The translations under genes were made by a program, and so were the position numbers. Positions 45,069 through 54,543 of a stretch of DNA of 64,000 nucleotides are shown one piece after another. Numbering within the stretch: the stretch's first letter is position 1; every line of letters starts with the position of its first letter. Origin of the DNA: CAIVVT01 sp963838205. GTDB lineage: Bacteria; Acidobacteriota; Terriglobia; Bryobacterales; Bryobacteraceae. The notes under the pieces were generated by a model. The model worked only from the letters and a program-made list of their open reading frames with translations. It searched no databases and was not told where the DNA came from. The stretch lies in NCBI GenBank assembly GCA_963838205.1, contig CAWIQF010000020.1, forward strand, positions 186,001 through 250,000, read 5' to 3'.

Positions 45069-46264
45069 GTTCCCTGACCGCTTGAAGAGATTTTATAGAA
45101 TGCTTTCCATTGGAAATGTTTTGGTGCATACTCGGGGCATGGCCCGTCGAGCCCTGCGTATCGAGATCACGACCAAGGACCAGAACGAACTGAGGGACCT
45201 CTTGAGCGGCGGCGTGCAGCAGGTCCGAGTTGTCCTGCGGGCGGTCGCGCTTCTGCAGTTGGCTAAGGGCGTCAGTTCACCGCAGATTTCCACCGTCGTT
45301 CCGTTGACTCCGCAGGCCATTCGGAAGGTCGGCCATCGCTACGAGGAGGGGGGACTGGAACGGGCCCTCTATGAGAAGCAGCGGCCCGGGGCCGCCACCT
45401 TGCTGGAGGACAGCCAGAGGCAGCGTATCATCGCCATGGTGTGTAGCGACCCGCCCGAAGGGCGCGCCCGGTGGACGGTGCGATTGGTGACCGAGGAAGC
45501 CGTCAAGCGGCGGCTGGTTCCACGAGTGGGGCGGGAAACCATCCGGGTTCTGCTGCTCCACCACGACCTCAAGCCGTGGCGGGAAAAAAATGTGGTGCGT
45601 GGCCGACCTCAATGAGGACTACATCGCCCGCATGGAGGACGTTCTGGAGACGTATGAACAGGCCTATGATTCCCAGCGCCCGGTCGTATGCCTGGATGAG
45701 AAGCCCGTCACGCTGCACGCCGATGTCCGCCCGACCTCTTCCGCCGCACCAGGGCGGGAAGCGAGGCGCGACAACGAATACGAGCGCCGTGGCACGGCTA
45801 ATATTTTCTGCGCTGTAGAACCCAAAGCAGGCCGCCACTTCACCTTCCCCACACCGGACCGCTCGGCATTTCAGTTCGCGCAAGTCGCCTTCCACTTGGC
45901 CCTGCAGTATCCGGAAGCCGAGACCATCCACCTGGTGATGGACAACTTGAACATCCATCGCCGCAAGTCCCTGACGGATCTGTACGGCGAGGAGGTCGGT
46001 GGCGAAATCTGGGGCCGGTTCACCGTCCACTACACGCCAACCCACGGAAGCTGGCTCAATCAGGCGGAAATCGAAATCGGCATCTTCTCGCGGCAATGCC
46101 TCGGTGCCAGAAGGATCCCGGACCTCAAAACTCTGCGGCGGGAGGCTCGATCCTGGAATCGCCGCATGAATCGTGCCCGAGTCAAGATCAACTGGAAGTT
46201 CGACCGCAAAACCGCTCGTCGCAAGTTCGGCTACAAATCGAAACCTTTCACGCGGTCATAGACC
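45069..46264 (+). mobile_element. IS630-family insertion sequence, complete
   Basis: Length 1196 bp, usual for IS630. Terminal inverted repeats: left GTTCCCTGACCGCTTGAA, right (inverse) GGTCTATGACCGCGTGAA, alike at 14 of 18 positions. The target duplication is TA (45067-45068 and 46265-46266), the IS630 hallmark. It contains the two-frame transposase below. It splits the partner gene of the Thr peptidase. Confidence 0.88.
45139..46261 (+). CDS. IS630 transposase in two frames, joined across an A7 run
   Basis: The first frame (from ATG 45139, MARRALRIEITTKDQNELRD) gives the helix-turn-helix DNA-binding part ending KPWREKN. The second frame, from about 45590, gives the DDE domain: VVCLDEKPVTLHAD (first Asp), HLVMDNLNIHRR (second Asp) and PTHGSWLNQAEIEI (Glu), then KINWKFDRKTARRKFGY. 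The frames meet at a run of seven A (45584-45590). Skipping one base there joins them. This may be programmed slippage, known in this family, or a real one-base defect. The catalytic triad is intact, so the element may be active. Confidence 0.85.
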
Positions 46265-46740
46265 TAGCTATTGACGGCAATGTTGAAGCCGCCAAGTTGG
46301 AGAAGCTCTGCAGCATATCGAAGAAACCCAGGAGCTTCAGGGACTACCAAGATGTCGCGTGTCAGCTCTTGGACAATTATGATCCGTCGGTGGCCTATTT
46401 CATTATGACGGCCATTAATGAACGATTCGCCGGAGTGCTGCCATATCCGCCTATCGGCCAGATCATGCTTGCGATTGAGCATATTGGCGAGCTCCGACAA
46501 GAATCTGTCCCACGCGGCGGGGGGCAGAGGCTAACCAATGCCGCACTGATCCTCGCGACGGCTCTCCTTAATTTCCCGAATATCGATACTGCAAAAAAAG
46601 CATGGACTGTGTTCATGGTGGGCGATATGAGGGATTGGGTGAAGCGGGAGTTGTGTTCCGTGGATGAAGAGGTCGGGAAGTTCATAACTGCGTGACCTGG
46701 AGTCTCAGCGCCCCTGATCGTATTCCCAAAAAAACGTGGG

Positions 46741-47367
46741 CGCGAAGGGACGACCCGGCGGAACAGGGATTGGATATGGCGGATTCCCGAAGCACCGCGT
46801 TCGTCCGCGCGGGTTGCAACGCTGATGGGATCCGTGATCGCATGGCTCAACGCGCATCTGTTGCCTGAGGAGACACCCGAAGAGGGCTGGGGCCATTGGA
46901 TGCTCGCCGCGGCCGGCGACGAGACTGTTCCCGAGCCGAGCACCGACTGCGCTGCACTCCTCCATGGGCTCGATGAACTCATGGAGGAAGACGAGGGCTT
47001 GGGCCGATACCTGGCGCAGATTACGCCGCTCGGGAAGGATCTCGCGCTCGCCGAAAGGCGCGGGGTACGCATCATGACGATGGGTGGCGCTAAAGGCCTA
47101 ACCGTGCGCGCCACGATCATTCTTGGTCTCGAAGAAGGGATCGTCCCCAGGCCAGACGGGGATCTCGGCGAGGAGCGGAGACTGCTCTATGTCGCCATGA
47201 CGCGCGCTAAAGAATTCCTGTATTGCACCTGGACGCGTCGGCGGGTAGGACCGACCGCGCGCGCCGGTGCCCAACGGATAATGGATCGCCGCAATTCCAC
47301 CAGCTTTCTCCGAGGCGGTCCGGTCAACTCCCAAGATGGGCAGGCGTACTCGCAACTGCTCGACTGA
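46741..47367 (+). pseudogene. UvrD/PcrA-type helicase C-terminal fragment
   Basis: The frame contains helicase motif V, here RIMTMGGAKGLTVRATII (usually T-M-H-x-A-K-G-L), and motif VI, EERRLLYVAMTRAKEFLY, with the arginine finger. The ATP-binding motifs I to IV are missing. An ATG at 46825 could start a 180-residue product but it would not be a working helicase. It directly follows the split partner gene and seems to be part of the same debris field. Confidence 0.75.
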
Positions 47368-47701
47368 ATGGGCTTGCGGCTGGTGGCTCTTTGTTCAAGG
47401 CGCTTTGCCGAACGTTGCGGTTTACGGCGCGTCCGGGAGTAACCCACTTAGTCGGGTAACGCCCTCCCCGCAGAAGTGAATGTGCGCGGGCCGGGAATTC
47501 GCATCGCGGGAGTTTAGGATGGTTCGGAAAGCCGCCCTGCCGCGCCTCTTAGCGCATCTATCGGACCGTAATGATCTCGCGCGGTCCCTCACGCGGGAAT
47601 GAAGTCTCGTGCCTGTTCGGTCGTGAAGACCCGATTCTGCCAGCCCTCGCAACGGAGCTGCGCGAGGGCGTTGGGTAACTACCGTCCAGACCGCGACGGG
47701 T
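47368..47701. other. 334-bp gap, nothing recognised
   Basis: Lies between the helicase remnant and the end of the sulfatase-maturase gene. No frame or repeat stands out. Confidence 0.4.
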
Positions 47702-48871
47702 TTAGCGGTTTTCAGCGGCTTTGCGTGGGGCAAGGCGGTCCAGTTCGCGTTTCAGCGGGCCTACAGATTTCGCCAAGATCATCTTATAAGCAGCGCAGAA
47801 GTAATCAAGATCGCCGAATTGCCGATTGCGATCATGGCGGTGTTTCGGACACCCGCCGTGACAGATCGACTGGTACTCGCAAACCTGGCATGCCGGGTGC
47901 GGAATAGCTTTGTTCGCGGCGAACTGGTACCTTCGTTGCCGCCGGGCGATCTCCGCCCACGAGTCGAGATGGAAGTTTCCCAGCTTCCAACCCTGCTCTA
48001 CGAAAAAATCGCATGGGTAGACGTCCCCGTTGTACTCCACTACCGCATAGCTGTCGCAGGTTTCGTGCATTGTGCACGTGCTCGGCCGCTGTCCGGCCAG
48101 CGATTCCGCAATGTTATCGAAATAGCGGATATGCACTCGCCGACGATCGGGCCACCATAGGTCAAAGGTGTCGCATAGGAATCGTCCGTACTCCGCCGGC
48201 GTGATCGTATATGGCATGGGTTCGCCGAGTGCGTCGAACTCCGATAGTGGAATGTACTGGATATGGTCGATTCCCACGGAACGGAAGAACCGGTACAACT
48301 CGCGCGGCTGTGCCACGTTGGCGCGGCTCAGCACGCACAGGACGTTGAACTCGACCCCGTTCTTCCTGAGACATTCGATCGAGTGCATCACCGCGCGCCA
48401 CGTACCGCGCCCCTGCCGGTCGATGCGGTACTGGTCGTGCATTTCTTCGGGGCCGTCCATCGAGATGCCAACCAGCCAGCAATACTCCTTTAAAAAGCGA
48501 CACCACGCGTCATCGATCAGCAGCCCGTTGGTCTGTATGGAATTGGACACCGCCTGCCCGCCTCGCCCGTAGCGCTTCTGAAACTCGACGAGTTTTTCGA
48601 AGAACGGCAGCCCGGCCAGCGTTGGTTCTCCACCCTGGAAAGAGAAGGTGCTGTTGGGATACGAGTAGAAGAGGTAGGTATCCACGAGCCGCTCCAGAGT
48701 ACCCAAAGTCATCCGGCGGCCAGGCAGCGCCTTGTAGGGATCGGCGTCTCGATCGAGGTAGAAGCAATATGAACAATCGACGTTGCAGACCGCTGACGCC
48801 GGTTTAATCAGGAGCGATTGGATTCTTGGGGTGGAGCCCACGGTGGGCGCGATGATAGGGGATGTGCTCAC
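47702..48871 (-). CDS. Anaerobic sulfatase-maturating enzyme (radical SAM, SPASM)
   Basis: A 389-residue cytoplasmic radical-SAM enzyme that converts the active-site cysteine of sulfatases to formylglycine. The radical-SAM cluster motif is CNVDCSYCFY (near residue 30). SFQGGEPTLAG and SIQTNGLLID follow as usual for the family. The C-terminal SPASM region has the cysteine groups CTMHETCDSYAVVEYNGDVY, PCDF, and CQVCEYQSICHGGCPKH, which bind two further clusters. The start codon is GTG at 48871. It lies back to back with a Cys-type sulfatase gene, and a second such sulfatase is 1.8 kb beyond, so its clients are next door. Confidence 0.92.
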   Translation of the reverse strand: MSTSPIIAPTVGSTPRIQSLLIKPASAVCNVDCSYCFYLDRDADPYKALPGRRMTLGTLERLVDTYLFYSYPNSTFSFQGGEPTLAGLPFFEKLVEFQKRYGRGGQAVSNSIQTNGLLIDDAWCRFLKEYCWLVGISMDGPEEMHDQYRIDRQGRGTWRAVMHSIECLRKNGVEFNVLCVLSRANVAQPRELYRFFRSVGIDHIQYIPLSEFDALGEPMPYTITPAEYGRFLCDTFDLWWPDRRRVHIRYFDNIAESLAGQRPSTCTMHETCDSYAVVEYNGDVYPCDFFVEQGWKLGNFHLDSWAEIARRQRRYQFAANKAIPHPACQVCEYQSICHGGCPKHRHDRNRQFGDLDYFCAAYKMILAKSVGPLKRELDRLAPRKAAENR

Positions 48872-49150
48872 GCAGGCGCCCTTCCCGCACAGACATCCCG
48901 CCTCCGGACGGCGGACGCCGTTGAATCCCCTAAGTTAGTCTCCAGCAAAGCTTGCTGGCAACCGGTACAGATATTCGCCATGATTTGCACGGTCTGTCTC
49001 ACGATATACCAATCCCTGATTGCGTGAATGGGCGTGCGGGTTTAGAAGTGCAATGGATGTACAATCAGCACAAGACCGGCCGGTGCTGGCTCCGACAGTG
49101 CCACAGTGCGCGGGGCCCGCCATCCGGCCGCTTTGCGGAGAAGTTCTTAT

Positions 49151-50527
49151 ATGACACGACGCGATTTTCTGGCCTGCGCAGGCGCGGCGACAGGCTCGCA
49201 ATTGCTCGGCGCGCCGGCTCGCACCCCCAACGTTGTCTTCCTTCTGTGCGATGACCTCGGCTTTGGCGATCTAGGCGTTTACGGTTCGAACATCCGGACT
49301 CCGAACTTCGATCGCCTCGCCTCCGAAGGGGTTCGCTTCACCAACTTCTGCTCCGCGGATCCGGTCTGCTCGCCGTCCCGCGCGGCCCTGCTGACGGGTC
49401 GTTATCCTACGCGCGTGGGCGTTCCGCGCGTGCTCTTCCCGCAGGACACCGGCGGGCTGAACCTGGACGAGACGACGCTGGCGGATGTTCTGAAGACCCG
49501 CGGTTACAGGACCATGTGCATCGGGAAATGGCACCTCGGACGCCCCCGGCCGTATCTGCCCACGAGCCGCGGCTTCGACGAGTATTTCGGCATCCCCTAC
49601 AGCAACGACATGAACCCCACGGTCCTGATGCACAATACCGATGTAGTCGAGCAGACTGTGGATCTCTCGACGCTCACCCAGCGCTACACCGAGCAGGCCC
49701 GGAAGTTCATCAACGAGTCCAAGGGTGTGCCTTTCTTCCTCTACCTGCCGCACACATTTCCCCACATCCCTCTGGCGGCTTCCGAGCGTTTTCGTGGCAA
49801 ATCGTCCGAGGGCCTTTACGGCGACGTGGTGGAAGAAATCGACTGGAGCCTCGGCGAGCTCATGCGGGCGCTGAAGCAGAACGGGCTGGAACAGGACACG
49901 CTGGTCATGTGCTCGAGCGACAACGGGCCGTGGTACCAAGGGAGTCCCGGCAAGCTGCGCGGGCGCAAGGACACGACTTACGAGGGCGGCGTGCGCGAGC
50001 CCTTCATTACCCGCTGGAGCGGCCAGATTCCGCCGGGACGCGTTTGCGACGGCCTGGCTTCCATGATGGACGTCTTCCCAACAGTCGCTCGGCTGTGCCG
50101 CGCGGCGTTGCCGTCCAAGCCGCTGGACGGCATCGACATATGGCCCCTCATCCATGGGGAACTCCAATCCATCGAGCGAGCGCCGCTGCTGTACTTCGAC
50201 AAATGGGACTTGCAGTGCGCGCGCTGGATGAACTGGAAACTGCACATCGCGCGCCACAACACGGCGCCTTATACGCCGGCGCCTTCCGGCGGGCGCTTCA
50301 GCTTTCTGCTGCCCAAGCCAGAGCTGTACAACCTGGCCAACGACGCGGATGAAAGTTACGATGTTGCGCCACAGAATCCGCAGATCGTGGCCCAGATCGA
50401 GGCCCGGATCGCCGAGATGATCAAGGGCTTCCCGGAGCCGGTGCGTCAGGCCTACGCCGAAGCGCAGGCCCGCAAGGCGAACCCAGATACGCCGACCGGC
50501 TCCTACCCCCAACCGCTGGCGCGGTAA
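49151..50527 (+). CDS. Cys-type sulfatase, exported
   Basis: A 458-residue arylsulfatase-family enzyme. ATG 49151 starts a Tat-like signal (MTRRDFLACAGAATG); an earlier in-frame start at 49106 adds unlikely sequence. The sulfatase fold begins PNVVFLLCDDLGFGDLG with metal-binding aspartates. The modification motif is CSPSR, cysteine 73, followed by AALLTGRYP. CIGKWHLGRP and CSSDNGPWYQGSPGKLRG contribute other active-site residues. Cys73 needs conversion to formylglycine, supplied by the adjacent maturase. Probable substrates are sulfated polysaccharides. The second sulfatase is convergent. Confidence 0.92.
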   Translation: MTRRDFLACAGAATGSQLLGAPARTPNVVFLLCDDLGFGDLGVYGSNIRTPNFDRLASEGVRFTNFCSADPVCSPSRAALLTGRYPTRVGVPRVLFPQDTGGLNLDETTLADVLKTRGYRTMCIGKWHLGRPRPYLPTSRGFDEYFGIPYSNDMNPTVLMHNTDVVEQTVDLSTLTQRYTEQARKFINESKGVPFFLYLPHTFPHIPLAASERFRGKSSEGLYGDVVEEIDWSLGELMRALKQNGLEQDTLVMCSSDNGPWYQGSPGKLRGRKDTTYEGGVREPFITRWSGQIPPGRVCDGLASMMDVFPTVARLCRAALPSKPLDGIDIWPLIHGELQSIERAPLLYFDKWDLQCARWMNWKLHIARHNTAPYTPAPSGGRFSFLLPKPELYNLANDADESYDVAPQNPQIVAQIEARIAEMIKGFPEPVRQAYAEAQARKANPDTPTGSYPQPLAR

Positions 50528-50626
50528 GCAACACTACGAGGCCGGAGCACCCGCGCCGCAGCCGGATGCCGCGGCGGCGTGGATCGACTAACGGGCTCAT
50601 TCCGCCGATTCTTTTGCTATGCGCTT

Positions 50627-52081
50627 CTACGGGTATGGAAAGATCGCCGGCTCGACGGTCGAGCGCACTCCACCCGCCTCCAAGATCCTTTCCGCGAGCC
50701 GCTGGCGGAGCCTTCCGGAAACCTCGGCGCAATGCTGGTTGCCAGCGAGGTTCACGTGCTGGTGGGGATCGGCGTAGAGATCGTACAGCATGTATTCCAC
50801 GTAGCGGTCGCTCGCCGGAGCCGGCTTCCAGTCCGCCCCCTTCGGAACGGCCGCGGCATAGGTGTACTGGGGTGTTCGCAAGCCCCGGGCGGTCATGAAC
50901 TCGCTCATCTCGAAGTAGGATTCGTTCCGCCAGCCGTTTGTGCGCCGGTCGAGTAGGGGCAGGAAACTACGTCCTTGCATGGACTCGGGTATCGCAATGC
51001 CCGCGGCAGCCAGTAAAGACGGAGCCAGGTCCACCTGACTCACCAGCTCGGGTATCTCGATTGACCGGTTGAATCCGGGTCCCTCTACCACCAGCGGGAT
51101 ATGAATGGAACTCTCGTGCGGGCTACGCTTGTACTCGGTGTTGCGCGTCTTGAAGTGGCACCCGTGGTCGCTGACGAAAACGAAAATCGTGTTTTTGTCG
51201 AGCCCTGTCTCCACCAGGGTTTTGCGGATCTCGCCCACCGTCTCGTCCATTTTCGCGACGCAGCCGAAGTAGTCGGACAACTGGCTGGGCCAAGAGCCGG
51301 GCAGAGGCCGCAGATCGTGGGGAACGAAGGGATTCTCATAACGTCCGGCGAACTCCTTGGGCGGCACATACGAATCGATGTCATTCTGGTGATGGACTTC
51401 GAGGTAGGAAAGCCCCAACAGGAAGGGCGATTTCGCCGATCGGAGAAAGCGCTGGGCGAGGCCGGTCATGAAGTCCGTCCGGTATACGCCGGAGAAATGG
51501 ATGGGCTTTCCATCGTTGCCGTAGAGATCGCCCTCGTAGGCGTGCGACGTGAGTTCGAGGACGTTGGAAGCCTGCCAAAGGTCCAGAAACCCGCCGCGTT
51601 GCTCTGGGTTGACGGGTCCAGTCGTCTCGCCCTGGCCGGGGTTCCCGTTGTCTCCTGCAAGATGCCACTTGCCGATGTAATTCGTCGAATATCCTGCCTG
51701 TCGGAGCGTCGTAGCGACGGTAGTCGCGCTCGTATTCAAGCCGACGCCGTTGCGCCAAACGCCGTGCCGGCTCGGGTACTGGCCCGTGAAGATGCTACCG
51801 CGGGCCGGGGCGCACACTGGTTGGTTCGCAAACGCATTCCGGAACAGGACGCCACGACTGGCCATCACGTCGATGTTCGGAGTCAGGTTCATAGGGTTGA
51901 GCCCCATCTTCCCGACACAATCCCAGCGAAACTGATCGGAGAGAAGGAGGATAATGTTCGGGCGATCGGTCCGGGCCCCGGTCTGCGCGGCCCCGGCGGC
52001 CAAAGGCGCGAGAGTGGCGGGAGCGGTCTGGAGCCATGATCTTCGAGTGACTCCCACCGGTTGGTTCGTCAGCTTGTTCAT
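50627..52081 (-). CDS. Second Cys-type sulfatase, exported
   Basis: A 484-residue sulfatase of a different subfamily from its neighbour. It has a Tat-like signal (TRRSWLQTAPATLAPLAA), the start PNIILLLSDQFRWDCVG, and the modification motif CAPAR at cysteine 90, followed by GSIFTGQYPSRHG. Later active-site segments are YIGKWHLAG and FVSDHGCHFK. The ATG at 52081 is used. It converges on the first sulfatase gene and likely depends on the same maturase. Substrate is unknown. Confidence 0.92.
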   Translation of the reverse strand: MNKLTNQPVGVTRRSWLQTAPATLAPLAAGAAQTGARTDRPNIILLLSDQFRWDCVGKMGLNPMNLTPNIDVMASRGVLFRNAFANQPVCAPARGSIFTGQYPSRHGVWRNGVGLNTSATTVATTLRQAGYSTNYIGKWHLAGDNGNPGQGETTGPVNPEQRGGFLDLWQASNVLELTSHAYEGDLYGNDGKPIHFSGVYRTDFMTGLAQRFLRSAKSPFLLGLSYLEVHHQNDIDSYVPPKEFAGRYENPFVPHDLRPLPGSWPSQLSDYFGCVAKMDETVGEIRKTLVETGLDKNTIFVFVSDHGCHFKTRNTEYKRSPHESSIHIPLVVEGPGFNRSIEIPELVSQVDLAPSLLAAAGIAIPESMQGRSFLPLLDRRTNGWRNESYFEMSEFMTARGLRTPQYTYAAAVPKGADWKPAPASDRYVEYMLYDLYADPHQHVNLAGNQHCAEVSGRLRQRLAERILEAGGVRSTVEPAIFPYP

Positions 52082-52339
52082 GTTGGCACCTCAGAACGGG
52101 AACTTCAAACCGATCCGCATCCGCCACATCGGAGTGGACAGTCTGGCGATAGTAGTTAACTCTCCCAGCGTACGGTAGTCCCATGTCGGGTGCATGTCGA
52201 TCAGGCCATGCTCCCACCAGCCCGATTCCGTCATGAGTTCAGATTGAGACAAGAATACAGTTCGTGTGATCGTTCCAGATCTTCGGCGGCCGCCATTCAG
52301 ACCGCTTCGAACGCGAAGCGATGGATCGCGCGTCGCTTA

Positions 52340-52640
52340 GCGTTCTGGCAAGACAGCGCTCAAGATGCCCATGTGGTCCTTGGGGCGCATCTTGTTGAGA
52401 AGGTTCGTGAAGCGGATCTTCACCTTCCAGCCAACGGTCTCCCAGTTCTGCCCGGCCTCCCCGAACTCCGTCGGCTTCGGGCTTTCCCAACAGTACGACT
52501 GCGCGACCCCAATCGCAGCCATCCGGGTGTCCACGAAGGAGAAGATGATGTCGCCGGGCGCCACCTCCCGCATCGATTCGTAGAAGGGGGTTCTGGCTCC
52601 ATTCGAGTTGCGCTTCGGGGAGACGATGCGGCTCGCCCCG
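52340..52640 (-). pseudogene. Fragment of an EVE-like/HNH-associated protein
   Basis: The frame reads SPKRNSNGARTPFYESMREV, then APGDIIFSFVDTRMAAIGVA, YCWESPKPTEFGEAGQNWET and IRFTNLLNKMRPKDHMGIL, ending at a stop near 52337. This resembles the N-terminal EVE-like (modified-base-binding type) domain found in some HNH restriction endonucleases. The beginning reads into unrelated sequence and no HNH domain follows. It is judged a remnant of a restriction-type gene. Confidence 0.5.
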
Positions 52641-53152
52641 CGGCTCGAAGCTTCCCGGCAAGCAGGCCGCTCATGGGGCCATCGGGCTTCCTGTTCGACG
52701 ACTGCGTGTTGGTCGCCTTCCTGGTCCGGGCGAACCAAGCCGATGCTGCAAGCGCGGAGCACCAGCCTGAGCCAGCTGCAAGCCGCGAGTTTAGGGTAGT
52801 GATGACTCCTTCGCTCGGCATCCCCAAGTTCCCACTCGCTGGATTTGAGTAGGTCATTTAGAATCAATCACTTCTCCACAGCCCTACTTTCGAAAAACAC
52901 TGTTTGTTTCACTTGGGGAGCCAAACTAAGTCCTTTCGTTTCAATGTATCTCCTACTGAACACGCCAGTTGCGGTTTTGCGCCCGCGGGTGGGCCGGAAT
53001 CGGGAATTACCCATCCTTACCCGAATTTCCCCACCCTTGACCGTCAGGGTACCCCCAGAATCCCCCCCCCCAGCGCCGCGGGCGACCGGCCACTCCTGCT
53101 TCCGCGTCGTGATCTCCCAACCCAACAAACATGGCTGTCGAGCATCGCCGGT

Positions 53153-53344
53153 TCAGGTCTTCGGGATTTCACGCAGAAGATAGAAGTTCGCGATCACCTT
53201 AGGACCGATACCGTTGACAGGCAGCAGCAGTTCCTCAATCGCGCGTTTGTCTCGCCCCGAGATCGTCTTGGCGCAGGTATCGAGCTCCTTGCTCTGGATC
53301 AGAGCGCCGAGATGAGCGAGGCGGAGGGCGAATAGACTCGTCAT
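53153..53344 (-). pseudogene. Small frame with a helix-hairpin-helix-like end
   Basis: A possible 63-residue product from ATG 53344 ends with LLLPVNGIGPKVIANFYLLR, which looks like a helix-hairpin-helix DNA-binding motif (GIGPK). It may be the tail of a DNA glycosylase or endonuclease-like gene. No N-terminal catalytic part is found. Support is weak. Confidence 0.35.
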
Positions 53345-53702
53345 GAACGGCCCTGCGCAACGCGGCTCACGCACGCACACGCGAAGCGTCTGTGAACGAA
53401 GCCGAAGGCGAGGCCACTTCGTTCAAGTCCGGTTGTGGGAAGTCGCAGCACTGGCGAAGGCCGCGGGGCCTATCATGCGCCATTCGAGAGTTAGGATGGG
53501 CAGTAAACGCCCACACGGCGCATGCGATGGCCACGGCAACAAATGGTGCGCTGATCTCAAGCGCGCCCGTCAATCTGCGGGACCACGTCACGATGGGCAT
53601 CGTCCTTATATGGAAACCGATTGTTGTCTTCTTCGGCAGACAACAAATGAGAGCAGCCCGCAACCGCGCGCGTAAGAGCACGCAGTGTGCCGTTTCTGGC
53701 GT

Positions 53703-53950
53703 GGACTCCTGGAGTCCGTGTGGAGTCCAAACCCCGAAAAGTCGCCCTGTGGCGTCCACCGGCGTCCAAATTACCTTCCGCTAAGTCCTTTGTTTCTGGT
53801 GAAAATGTCTGTAAGTGATTGATATTTCTTAAATGGCATGGAAGAGGTCGTCGGTTCGAACCCGACCAGGTCCACCAAAACTTTTCAAACACTTACAGCC
53901 CATCCAGTCGCCAGAAGCATGGTCCCCGGAGTCCAACTGGAGTCCAAACC
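53703..53950. repeat. Repeated GGAGTCC motifs flanking the tRNA-Ala fragment
   Basis: TGGAGTCCAAACC occurs at 53721-53733 and again at 53938-53950. Further GGAGTCC copies are at 53711 and 53928, and the inverse GGACTCC is at 53703. They flank the tRNA core at roughly 60-130 bp, as arm-type integrase sites do. Confidence 0.6.
53834..53877 (+). other. 3' half of tRNA-Ala(GGC): probable attachment-site scar
   Basis: The sequence starts at the anticodon loop (TGGCAT), continues with the 3' anticodon strand GGAAG, the T arm GTCGG-TTCGAAC-CCGAC, the acceptor strand CAGGTCC, A, and CCA. No 5' half precedes it. Integration at the anticodon loop leaves exactly this piece at one end of an integrated element. 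Confidence 0.75.
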
Positions 53951-54543
53951 TGAATTGATGCATGGGCAATCATGGGCGCCGTGTGGATTTCGATGCTGCC
54001 CACTACCTGGCCATCAGATTCAATGAGTTGGCAAGATTGGGCAGCGTGGCACCGCTTTTCACGCTTGTTGTTCGCTGGAGACGACAACATTTTGTTTCCT
54101 ATACAGGCGGATGCCCACCGCGCCCCACGTCGCCGGCGATGGGTCACCTTCCGAGTCAGGCGCTGCCTGGGTTTGGTGCGCGCACGACCTGGGCAGTCGT
54201 GTTAGGGAGGATTAAGGCATCGTCCAGCGCTGGCAGATGCTGTCGGGCAAGGAGGACAACCGATACCGATATCACGAATTAACGCCGCTGTTCAGGGGGC
54301 GACGCTATAAGGGAGTAATGTTGTAGCGCTCCAGTGACGGATATGGCAGTCTCGCCAACGCACCAAGGCTCACAAGTTCAACCAGGTGGTGTCCTGAAGG
54401 CGCATTGCGCGGGAATCGATCGTGCGTGCTCCGCCTGACTGTGTGCTAGAGCTTTGGCCCCTCTCTTGCGCTGAGTTCCAGCGCGAACGGTTTGCTGATG
54501 GACCTGATCGCCGGTACTGTTTTGGTGCTCACTCGTGTTCTGA

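Larger units (their letters stand above)
44784..46695 (+). pseudogene. Unknown partner gene of the Thr peptidase, split by an IS630-type element
   Basis: The 5' part (44784-45068, 95 codons) begins MSPTNSAGKLGVLLVNTT and overlaps the peptidase stop by 4 bp. The 3' part (46267-46695) begins AIDGNVEAAKLEKLCSISKK and runs to EEVGKFITA. The IS occupies 45069-46264, flanked by TA on both sides. Joining 45068 directly to 46267, as exact excision leaving one TA would do, keeps the frame and gives a 237-residue protein. No domain is recognised. The right half is helical and has AYFIMTAINERFAGVLPYPP and MRDWVKREL. The tight coupling suggests it acts with the peptidase, perhaps as substrate, adaptor or inhibitor; this is inference. 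Confidence 0.75.
53345..54543. other. 1.2-kb gap with attachment-site-like structure, no gene recognised
   Basis: Holds the 3' half of a tRNA-Ala gene (53834-53877) with GGAGTCC-type repeats on both sides. The remaining frames show no family features. Confidence 0.5.

Noticed and set aside
53557..53892. Minus-strand frame containing WSGSNRRPLPCH
   Set aside because: This string is the reverse translation of the tRNA-Ala 3' half and nearby DNA, a well-known annotation artefact.
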